From IMG/VR virus record IMGVR_UViG_3300006072_000043, positions 1-24,268 of that record: a stretch of 24,268 bases of DNA; one strand, written 5' to 3'. Made by a program: the position numbers and the translations under genes. The stretch is from a virus. The notes under the pieces are model-generated. The model had not been told where the DNA came from, made no database searches, and was given only the letters and a program-made list of their open reading frames with translations. Position 1 is the stretch's first letter. The number at the start of each line of letters is the position of its first letter. Of the stretch, positions 7,397-13,674 are shown one piece after another.

Positions 7397-9979
7397 ATGT
7401 TAAAGTTCAATGATTTTTTAAAGGAAAATGTACAGCTCAATGAGGAGAATATTAAAGATTCTCATTGGAAACATGAACCTTTATCTACAAAGAGATCTGA
7501 TTATGATAGCGGTGCTGAACATGGTGAAGCTAAAGACATTAATAAATGGGCTCATGAGATCACTAAGCATAAAGAAAAAGCTGAAGCTGCAAAGAAAAAA
7601 GGTGACATGCATGCTTATCATAAACACATGGAGACTCATCATGATGAAGCACGAATTTTTCATCATGAATCAGAATCCGGTGAACATCACTTAAGTCCAG
7701 CTAATCAAGAAGAACATGGTTCATATTTTGGTCATGAAAGAGCATCTGAGTATCATAGATTAAAAGCTGAAAGATTAGAGAAAAAGCATGTTAAAGAATC
7801 TTGGTCTGCACAAGCTGGTAAAGCTAAGATGTCAGAGGCAGACGTAGACGAATCAGGTCTCCGTATGGCAGCTCATGCAGCTCATAAAGAGGGTAAGAAA
7901 GAGTTTGAGTTCCAAGGTAAAACATACCCTGTTAAAGTACAAAAAGAAGAAGTAGAACAGATCGATGAGTTATCAAAAGACACATTAGCATCATATACTA
8001 AGAAAGCTTCACATGATGCACGTATCAAACAACATGTAGCTGCAGACTTTAAGAGTAAAGCTGCACATGCAAGAAACCCAAGAAAGAAAGAAACATGGGA
8101 TAGTCTTGCTGGCAAATACCAATCTCAAGCATGGAAGCGTGAGAAAGGCCATGATAAAGCTGTTGACAAATTAAAAGAAGACGTTCAGTTAGATGAAGGT
8201 AAGATGAAAGAACTTGCTTATGACTTACAAAACATGGGTCATGACGAGTTCCATAAACACTATGGTCATCCTAAACATCATTACGATCCTACAAATTTCA
8301 AGAAGCCAGTAGAAAAAGGCCATGAAATGGATCGTGCTAAAGCTTTAGCTCAACGCGGCATGCAATCATTATCCAAAGAAGAAGTAGAACGCATCGAAGA
8401 GAAGTTAACACAGATCGATGAGTTATCTAATAAGACTTTAGGTAACTACGTTAAGAAAGCTTCATCAGATTTAGCATCGTCTATCCATAATGAGCGTGAT
8501 GCAGAAGAAAATGATGATGCTCCAGAAGCATCAGAGCATGGTCGTCGTGCTTCTAACAGGATGTCAGGTTTAGAAAGAGCTGGCAAGAAGATTGCTAAAG
8601 AAGAAGTAGAATTAGAAGAAGCTACTACACGTAAAGACTTCCAAATGGTTGCTGATCTTATTAAAGGTCACGAATCTGCAGAGAAACGTAAAGAACTTGC
8701 TACACATCATGCAGGTATCTTCGCTAAACAAAACCCACGCTTCGATCATGCTAAGTTCATGAAAGCAGCTGGTGTTAACGAAGGCGAAATGTGTGAGGAC
8801 GAAATGCGTTTTCCTAAAGACGGTTGGTCTAAAAATGATTCAATGGCTAAACCAGTAAAATCTTCAGATGCAATGAAACAACACTCACATTACTTTAGTA
8901 AAGTTACTAAGTTAGATCCTAAGACTGGTAACCCTGTTAAAGAAGAAGTTTCACAAGAGATATCACCATACCTTAAAGCTACACTACAAGTTATGGATGA
9001 AGGTAAGATCGATGAAGGCAAGATGAAAGACATCTATACTGACATGATGGATCATGCTACCAAGAAGGGTTACTCAAGTCATAAACAGTTTACACCTACA
9101 GATTATGAGACAGTTGGTAAACAACATGGTATCTCAGGTAAAGAACTTGCTATTGTTGCCGGTCATAAGACTGCACAACAAGCAGATACTCACTTCAAGA
9201 AACCAGTAGAACCTGGTAAAGGTATGGATCGTGCTAAAGCTTTAGCTCAACGTGGTATGCAATCATTATCTAAAGAAGAAGTAGAACGCATCGAAGAAAA
9301 GTTAACACAGATTGATGAATTATCTAAAAAGACTTTAGGTTCATATGCTCATAAAGCTACGGATGATGCTCAAGATAAAGCACATGATGCATATGATAGT
9401 GGAACACCTACAAGACATGAACTTGAAATTCAAGGTGGAAAAAATAATCAAGGAAAATATGGTCATAAACCACTTCAAAATAGATTAACAGGTTTAGCAA
9501 GAGCTTCTAAAAAGCTAGGTGATAAGGGCATTGGTAAGGATGTTGAAAAGTCAGTAGCTCATCATCTTAAACAAAGATATCATTATGATAATATGGATGA
9601 TGGAAAAGCTTCTCGATCTGATGATGCTGCATTACGTCAATCAAGCAAAGCTCATGAGAAAATTCATAAAGCTTCTGGTGTTAAAGAAGAAGTTTCACAA
9701 GAAATGTCTCCATACGTTAAAGGTACTTTAGCAGTTATGGATGAAGGTAAGATCGATGACTTAAGAGACGCTCAGAAGTTAAGACAAGCTAGTCAATCAG
9801 CGTATGATCCTAAGTTTAAACCAGATACAAGCCATCCGCATATCAATCTAGTTAAAGGTACAGCGTATGGTGGTGCTAATCAAAAAGATGATGAGACTGA
9901 TGAGAAACCTGATGATGAAACAAAAGAGAAACGCGGACGTGGCAGACCAGCGGGATCTAAGTCAGGTGCTAGAGTATAA
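7397..9979 (+). CDS. Second Lys/His-rich modular repeat protein ending in an AT-hook
   Basis: An 860-aa protein built like its upstream neighbour and probably an old duplicate of the same architecture. It begins MLKFNDFLKE, a capsid-targeting-like leader ending in L-x-E at residue 10. I/L/M-x-E sites follow after residues 191, 267, 342, 408, 535, 540, 641 and 783. Three modules start with LSKKTLGSY-like sequence. Several end with a GL-x-RA-x-KK helix before the linker. One 153-nt block is duplicated in frame (residues ~301-351 and ~600-650). The C-terminus contains RGRGRPAGSK (846-855), a canonical AT-hook that binds the minor groove of AT-rich DNA. A packaged, DNA-associated head protein is my favoured reading; no enzyme motif is seen. 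Its stop codon lies within a late promoter. Confidence 0.75.
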   Translation: MLKFNDFLKENVQLNEENIKDSHWKHEPLSTKRSDYDSGAEHGEAKDINKWAHEITKHKEKAEAAKKKGDMHAYHKHMETHHDEARIFHHESESGEHHLSPANQEEHGSYFGHERASEYHRLKAERLEKKHVKESWSAQAGKAKMSEADVDESGLRMAAHAAHKEGKKEFEFQGKTYPVKVQKEEVEQIDELSKDTLASYTKKASHDARIKQHVAADFKSKAAHARNPRKKETWDSLAGKYQSQAWKREKGHDKAVDKLKEDVQLDEGKMKELAYDLQNMGHDEFHKHYGHPKHHYDPTNFKKPVEKGHEMDRAKALAQRGMQSLSKEEVERIEEKLTQIDELSNKTLGNYVKKASSDLASSIHNERDAEENDDAPEASEHGRRASNRMSGLERAGKKIAKEEVELEEATTRKDFQMVADLIKGHESAEKRKELATHHAGIFAKQNPRFDHAKFMKAAGVNEGEMCEDEMRFPKDGWSKNDSMAKPVKSSDAMKQHSHYFSKVTKLDPKTGNPVKEEVSQEISPYLKATLQVMDEGKIDEGKMKDIYTDMMDHATKKGYSSHKQFTPTDYETVGKQHGISGKELAIVAGHKTAQQADTHFKKPVEPGKGMDRAKALAQRGMQSLSKEEVERIEEKLTQIDELSKKTLGSYAHKATDDAQDKAHDAYDSGTPTRHELEIQGGKNNQGKYGHKPLQNRLTGLARASKKLGDKGIGKDVEKSVAHHLKQRYHYDNMDDGKASRSDDAALRQSSKAHEKIHKASGVKEEVSQEMSPYVKGTLAVMDEGKIDDLRDAQKLRQASQSAYDPKFKPDTSHPHINLVKGTAYGGANQKDDETDEKPDDETKEKRGRGRPAGSKSGARV
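8297..8449 (+). repeat. In-frame 153-nt direct repeat, copy 1
   Basis: The segment encodes FKKPVEKG, MDRAKALAQRGMQSLSKEEV and TQIDELS modules and is nearly identical to 9194-9346. Differences are mostly at third codon positions, so the peptide is under selection or the copy is fairly young. Confidence 0.85.
9194..9346 (+). repeat. In-frame 153-nt direct repeat, copy 2
   Basis: Same length and reading frame as 8297-8449, 897 nt (299 codons) downstream in the same gene. It includes the same predicted I-D-E cleavage site. Confidence 0.85.
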
Positions 9980-9982
9980 ATA
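9975..9982 (+). promoter_or_regulatory. T4-type late promoter (TATAAATA) for the Ig-domain virion gene
   Basis: An exact TATAAATA, 33 nt before the ATG at 10008. It overlaps the TAA stop (9977-9979) of the upstream repeat protein. A strong ribosome site, AAGGAG, follows at 9995-10000. With the terminator at 10959 this frames a single-gene, high-output late transcription unit. Confidence 0.85.
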
Positions 9983-10007
9983 ACTAATCTAATTAAGGAG
10001 TAATAAA

Positions 10008-10952
10008 ATGGCTTTATGGGGAAATCACGACAATCAGGCTTCAAAGCCTAAGTATGTCGCAAGGATTGCGTACTTTAACAGTGCAACGACTGTTAATACT
10101 ACAGCAGAAACAATAGATTTAACGGGTGCAAACACTGACTTCGCTAAGGGCGACGGTGTTGTATATTCAATCAATGGTGGTACAGTCATCGGTGGCTTAA
10201 CAGACGGTAAAACTTACTATGTAGGTCTTACAGCTACATCAGGTATTATCAGTCTTTATGATACACAAGCTAATGCTATCGCGGGTGGTGCTACAGGTAA
10301 AGTTAACTTAACAGGTGCTGGTGTTGGCGTTCAAACACTACAACGTACTGGTGAAGCTAACGTTAATGACCATAACTACAACGGTAGAGGTTTATACTTC
10401 GAAGACGTAGACGAAGCTTCAAACGCTGAAAACCGTGGTCGTGGTCTTAAGACACCAGGTTGGGTTGAGTATGTATCATATACAGACTCTAACGGTAACG
10501 TACGTCATAAATCAGAGATCTTAATAGCTATGGGCTCAGCACAAACACAATCAGTAACAGGTGATGCTAACCCAGCTAAAGGTGCTTCTGGTGCAACAGG
10601 TACAGCTGACGATTCAGTATTACTTGATGCTACTACAATCATTACTGCACAACCGGTTAACGCTACAGCTGCAGCAAATGCTGGAGTTGATGCATTATTC
10701 ACAGTAACTTCTGCTGCAACTGGTGCTTATAATAGCTTAACATACCAATGGCAACAAAGTACTGATGGTGGTACTACATGGACTAACATCAGCGGTGCAG
10801 CATGGAAGGGCTATAATACTAATACATTAGGTATTAATTCTGGCCATCTAGCTGTAGGTGATACTGGTATGAAGATCCGTGTAATCTGTGGTACTGATAC
10901 AGCTAATACAAATGCTATCTCTAACGCAGTAACATTAACAGTAACAGCTTAA
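10008..10952 (+). CDS. Virion structural protein with a C-terminal Ig-like domain
   Basis: A 314-aa protein, Gly/Ala/Thr rich and poor in Lys and Cys, as is typical of virion surface proteins. The opening MALWGNHDN and a central GWVEYVSYTD...EILIAMGS segment resemble a structural protein found in T4-like marine phages. Residues ~35-115 look like a beta-rich domain (YYVGLTATSG). Residues ~209-314 form an Ig-like beta sandwich with a central YQWQQSTDGG-TW and the final strand AVTLTVTA. Such domains decorate phage heads and tails and can bind host glycans (T4 Hoc is the known comparison). Its own late promoter, an AAGGAG site and an intrinsic terminator point to abundant expression. Which virion part it belongs to cannot be told. 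Confidence 0.75.
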   Translation: MALWGNHDNQASKPKYVARIAYFNSATTVNTTAETIDLTGANTDFAKGDGVVYSINGGTVIGGLTDGKTYYVGLTATSGIISLYDTQANAIAGGATGKVNLTGAGVGVQTLQRTGEANVNDHNYNGRGLYFEDVDEASNAENRGRGLKTPGWVEYVSYTDSNGNVRHKSEILIAMGSAQTQSVTGDANPAKGASGATGTADDSVLLDATTIITAQPVNATAAANAGVDALFTVTSAATGAYNSLTYQWQQSTDGGTTWTNISGAAWKGYNTNTLGINSGHLAVGDTGMKIRVICGTDTANTNAISNAVTLTVTA

Positions 10953-10958
10953 CTAAGT

Positions 10959-10982
10959 GGGGGAGGTTAACTCCCCTCTTTT
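10959..10982 (+). terminator. Intrinsic (Rho-independent) terminator after the Ig-domain virion gene
   Basis: The stem GGGGAG (10960-10965) pairs with CTCCCC (10971-10976) around the loop GTTAA; a G-T pair can extend it by one. A T-rich tail, TCTTTT, follows. It lies directly after the stop codon and is the only clear intrinsic terminator in the window. Confidence 0.88.
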
Positions 10983-10985
10983 AAT

Positions 10986-11363
10986 ATGGACCAATTGTTG
11001 ACAGATGATAATTTTTTAACCTATGCGATGCATCATTATGACAATACCCAATGCTATTCGTTGGAAGAGTTTAATGATGATCTTAAGAGGTTTCTATACT
11101 TAAAGAAGCTATTCAATAGGTATAAGAGCGAAGGGGATCTTAAAGAGAACCTAATACTTAACCACTTGATAGTACTATATAACTTATTTGGTGATCAAAC
11201 AACAAACATGTTATTCTTTAAGATAGATGAAGAGTATTGGAGTTACTTAGTAACGTTTTTGATATTCCTTAACAGGATGCCAGATGAGTTACCAGAACAC
11301 AAGCTAAAGATGTCTGATGTCAAGCTAGATGAACACATAATAAAAATACTTAGGAAGATTTAA
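10986..11363 (+). CDS. Conserved T4-like phage protein of unknown function
   Basis: A 125-aa, mostly helical, mildly acidic protein. Segments such as VLYNLFGDQTTNMLFFKI, FLIFLNRMPDE and LDEHIIKILRKI resemble a short protein that recurs in T4-like marine phages; I recall it as a DUF without known role. No catalytic motif is visible. It begins just after the terminator, so it is either read through or transcribed from an unrecognised promoter. It overlaps the next gene by one base (TAATG), and the two likely act in one unit. Confidence 0.65.
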   Translation: MDQLLTDDNFLTYAMHHYDNTQCYSLEEFNDDLKRFLYLKKLFNRYKSEGDLKENLILNHLIVLYNLFGDQTTNMLFFKIDEEYWSYLVTFLIFLNRMPDELPEHKLKMSDVKLDEHIIKILRKI

Positions 11364-11950
11364 TGTCACAAGTAATAGATAATTTAATAGCGTTAAGAGT
11401 ACTTACCATGTTGGTTAAGCCCTTCAGTGAGACTGATGCCTTTAAGCTTGGCATCATCGATAAAAAAGGAAAAAATCTCATAAAGCCATCTTTTTTCACG
11501 ACGAGTGAACAAAGAAATGCGTACACGTTCCTACATCGATTGGTCTTTAACATGAAGAAGATAATCAACAAACTGCCAGGTGGAGAAAATAAGCTAAAGA
11601 GTTTAGTTACAGCATACTTCCTAATCAAAGAGTATTATGAAAAGAATGATAGGACGACATCAATGATGGAACAAAGATTCCATACTTTGATGGGTATGGG
11701 TGTTTACTTTGCTGAGGAAACTATCCTTCTTGAAAAGTTCATCAAGAGCATTGAAGAAGATGGTGGTGCTGGAGGTGGTGGTGTTTCAGGTGGAGGTGGT
11801 GCAGGTGCAGCTCCAGCTAATGCAACAGGGGTGATGACATCTACAGATGCAGCTACTACACCATTACTCAAGAAGAAAGACATAGATAAGTATAAGAAGA
11901 CAAATCAAGGTGCAGTAAGTATGGCGCGCCGAAACAACAAGGTATTTTAA
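11363..11950 (+). CDS. Conserved phage protein with a helical domain, Gly-rich linker and basic tail
   Basis: A 195-aa protein in three parts. Residues 1-~133 are a helical domain (GIIDKKGKNLIKPS, LHRLVFNMKKIINKLPGG, LVTAYFLIKEYY) of a type conserved in T4-like phages, often called a possible virion protein. Residues ~134-155 are a Gly/Ala linker. The last ~25 residues are Lys/Arg rich and end NNKVF. The GIxDKxGK and TSEQRNAYTFLHR motifs are the most recognisable. The molecular role is unknown. The basic tail after a flexible linker could contact DNA or membrane, which is an inference. Confidence 0.65.
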   Translation: MSQVIDNLIALRVLTMLVKPFSETDAFKLGIIDKKGKNLIKPSFFTTSEQRNAYTFLHRLVFNMKKIINKLPGGENKLKSLVTAYFLIKEYYEKNDRTTSMMEQRFHTLMGMGVYFAEETILLEKFIKSIEEDGGAGGGGVSGGGGAGAAPANATGVMTSTDAATTPLLKKKDIDKYKKTNQGAVSMARRNNKVF

Positions 11951-11951
11951 T

Positions 11952-12551
11952 ATGTTCTTATTATCATTTATTCCAGATGCATGGTTATTAAAAGCAACAA
12001 CGATGTTAGTGGGTGTAGGTGGGATTGGATTTGTAATATTCACCATACTCGGTAATATCCCAGGTGTTAAGCTATCAGCCATCATACTTAAATGGGTATC
12101 ATTAGTAGTACTATGCGTTGGTTGTTATTTTACTGGTGCATACTCTAAGGATATGTTATGGAGAGCTGAAGCTGAGAAGCTTCAGGCTGACATGGATCGT
12201 AAGGTTGCTGAAGCTGATAAGAGATCAAAACAAATTGTAACGAAATATGTAACACAAACAAAGGTAATCAAGGAGAAGGGTAATGAAATCAAGAAGTTAT
12301 CTCAACATGTTAAAGAGTCTGATGCTAAGTGCAGTGTGCCTAAGTCTTTTGTCTTGCTCCACGATTCTGCCGCAAAAAATGAAGTTCCCGACACCTCCAA
12401 AGGAATTGATGGATCCGCCTCCGGAGTTAATCTCTCTGCCGTCGGAGAAACAATAAGCATCAACTATAACAACTACCATCAGTTATCAGAGCAACTAAAA
12501 GCACTACAAGACTGGGTAACATCACAGGAAAAGATCTATAATGGCAAATGA
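11952..12551 (+). CDS. Rz: Inner-membrane spanin subunit (Rz-like) with two membrane segments
   Basis: A 199-aa protein with two hydrophobic segments (about residues 15-35 and 44-62), followed by a charged coiled coil (~65-120) and a C-terminal region containing CSVPKSFVLLHDSAA, an Rz-like signature. Lys residues lie in the short loop between the membrane segments, so by the positive-inside rule both termini would face the periplasm, which suits an i-spanin. Spanins join inner and outer membranes and fuse them in the last step of lysis of Gram-negative hosts. A complete o-spanin gene is embedded in the +1 frame (12283-12456). That dual-coding stretch is GC-rich by hand count (about 50% for 12361-12450). 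One TM rather than two is the commoner form. Confidence 0.82.
   Translation: MFLLSFIPDAWLLKATTMLVGVGGIGFVIFTILGNIPGVKLSAIILKWVSLVVLCVGCYFTGAYSKDMLWRAEAEKLQADMDRKVAEADKRSKQIVTKYVTQTKVIKEKGNEIKKLSQHVKESDAKCSVPKSFVLLHDSAAKNEVPDTSKGIDGSASGVNLSAVGETISINYNNYHQLSEQLKALQDWVTSQEKIYNGK
12283..12456 (+). CDS. Rz1: Outer-membrane lipoprotein spanin (Rz1-like), fully embedded in the i-spanin gene
   Basis: A 57-aa reading frame entirely inside the i-spanin gene, shifted by +1. It has a strong ribosome site, AAGGAG at 12270-12275, seven bases before the ATG. The product has a basic N-terminus, a hydrophobic stretch (LMLSAVCLS) and the lipobox LLSC with the lipidated Cys at 25 and Ser at +2, so outer-membrane sorting is expected. 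The mature 33 residues are Pro-rich (PTPPKE, DPPPE, LPSE), the hallmark of Rz1-type o-spanins. The pair would form the periplasm-spanning complex needed to disrupt the outer membrane. Embedded architecture is known from lambda Rz/Rz1. Signal, ribosome site, Pro content and position all agree. Confidence 0.9.
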   Translation: MKSRSYLNMLKSLMLSAVCLSLLSCSTILPQKMKFPTPPKELMDPPPELISLPSEKQ

Positions 12552-12924
12552 TTTCGAACAATTAGAACGTATAGTTGAGAAGCTTGATTTATCGATAGAT
12601 AAGCTTACTGAAGTTAGTAATAATGTTAGTAAACTATTAGCTGTACATGATACAAGAATAAATGTCATAGAGAAAGATACTGTGCGTAACGAAGACGACA
12701 TAAGAGACATACACGTAAAGATAGATAACATAGCTAAAGAGATCAATAAGAAGCTAGACCAGTCTATGGCTAACAGCATAGAAGGTCATGCTAAGATCCA
12801 ATCTGCTATAGAAGAGAAGCTTAAAGGCATCGATGCTCGTGTTAAAGTCCTTGAAGTATGGCGCTGGGTAGTCATCGGCGGAGCTGTTGTTATTGGTTGG
12901 TTGATTAATAAAACTTTCAAATGA
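12541..12924 (+). CDS. Coiled-coil protein with a C-terminal membrane anchor (XhlA-like, possible holin component)
   Basis: A 127-aa protein. Residues ~1-105 are heptad-like helices (LERIVEKLDLSIDKL, IDNIAKEINKKLD, IDARVKVLEVWRW). They are followed by one membrane segment (VVIGGAVVIGWLI) and a short basic end, NKTFK. This layout matches XhlA-type haemolysin/holin-associated proteins and similar small proteins of T4-like phages. Its position directly after the spanin pair, overlapping it by 11 bases, supports a lysis role. I cannot exclude a virion or scaffold role. It overlaps the next gene by four bases (ATGA). Confidence 0.6.
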   Translation: MANDFEQLERIVEKLDLSIDKLTEVSNNVSKLLAVHDTRINVIEKDTVRNEDDIRDIHVKIDNIAKEINKKLDQSMANSIEGHAKIQSAIEEKLKGIDARVKVLEVWRWVVIGGAVVIGWLINKTFK

Positions 12925-13637
12925 AATACGCTCAGTACATATCAGAGTTAAAACTTCAACTACAGTACCATACCGAACTAAACCCAAAACTCTGGAACGA
13001 ATACCAACTAAAGCCTGAAGTAAGAGCCAAGCTACTTCAGTTTGCAGAAGCATGGAGAGAATTTGCTAAGATCCCTAAAAGTGCAGTTAAAGAAGTTATC
13101 ATGCTCGGCGGCAACGCCAACTACAACTATACTGATCTATCTGATATTGATGTTCACTTGGTTGTTAATAAGTCCGAGATTGCCAAAGATAACCCATTAC
13201 TAGACGACTACTTACAAGATAAGAAAGTCATGTGGACTATGGCCCATAAGATCACCATCCTTGGATATGGTCTTGAGCCTTATGCACAAGATGAGTCAGT
13301 AGCATACCCTAAAGACCAAGGTGTCTATTCATTGACAAAGGATGAATGGATCGCCAAGCCAGAATTCATTGGTGATGATTTCCTAAAGAACCCATACCTT
13401 AAGAAGAAGATTAAGTTCTATATGGATATGATCGATGATATGATCAAGAACAAGATGGATGTAGAAGCATTCAATAACCTCAAGGATAAACTAAGAGACA
13501 TGAGAGGCGCTGCCATCCTAAAAGGTGGTGAATTCTCATTCGAGAACCTAGTGTTTAAGGAACTACGTAATCAAGGTTACTTAGACAAGATGGCTCGATA
13601 CAAAAAAGATGTACAGGATCAAGCCCTGTCGTTATAA
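12921..13637 (+). CDS. Pol-beta superfamily nucleotidyltransferase
   Basis: A 238-aa protein with the superfamily signature MLGGNANYNYTDLSDIDVHL at residues 61-80. The G-G/S motif is followed by D75-x-D77, which would bind the two metals; a later Asp or Glu would complete the triad. Enzymes of this fold add NMP groups to RNA, antibiotics or proteins, and the substrate here cannot be read. Related predicted nucleotidyltransferases occur in T4-like marine phages. The N-terminus MKYAQYISE resembles a one-residue-shorter version of the T4 capsid-targeting sequence and ends in I-x-E, so packaging in the head is conceivable. The start overlaps the upstream stop (ATGA). A late promoter overlaps its own stop codon. 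Confidence 0.75.
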   Translation: MKYAQYISELKLQLQYHTELNPKLWNEYQLKPEVRAKLLQFAEAWREFAKIPKSAVKEVIMLGGNANYNYTDLSDIDVHLVVNKSEIAKDNPLLDDYLQDKKVMWTMAHKITILGYGLEPYAQDESVAYPKDQGVYSLTKDEWIAKPEFIGDDFLKNPYLKKKIKFYMDMIDDMIKNKMDVEAFNNLKDKLRDMRGAAILKGGEFSFENLVFKELRNQGYLDKMARYKKDVQDQALSL

Positions 13638-13640
13638 ATA
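13633..13640 (+). promoter_or_regulatory. T4-type late promoter (TATAAATA) for the glycosyltransferase
   Basis: An exact TATAAATA, 42 nt before the ATG at 13675, overlapping the TAA stop (13635-13637) of the nucleotidyltransferase gene. No clear Shine-Dalgarno sequence precedes the downstream ATG. Confidence 0.8.
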
Positions 13641-13674
13641 CAATTATTAAAACTGACTTGACTGACACTAAACA

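Noticed and set aside
4672-9979. Repeated segments as a CRISPR array or satellite DNA
   Set aside because: The repeats are in frame, diverged at third positions and coding for protein modules of variable spacing.
12537-12542. TATAAT overlapping the ATG at 12541
   Set aside because: It would start transcription inside the gene, and no accompanying TTAATTGA or -35 box is present.
12754-13053. Minus-strand open frames such as this one
   Set aside because: They lie opposite well-supported genes, have no ribosome sites and encode no recognisable domain. All real genes in the window are on the + strand.
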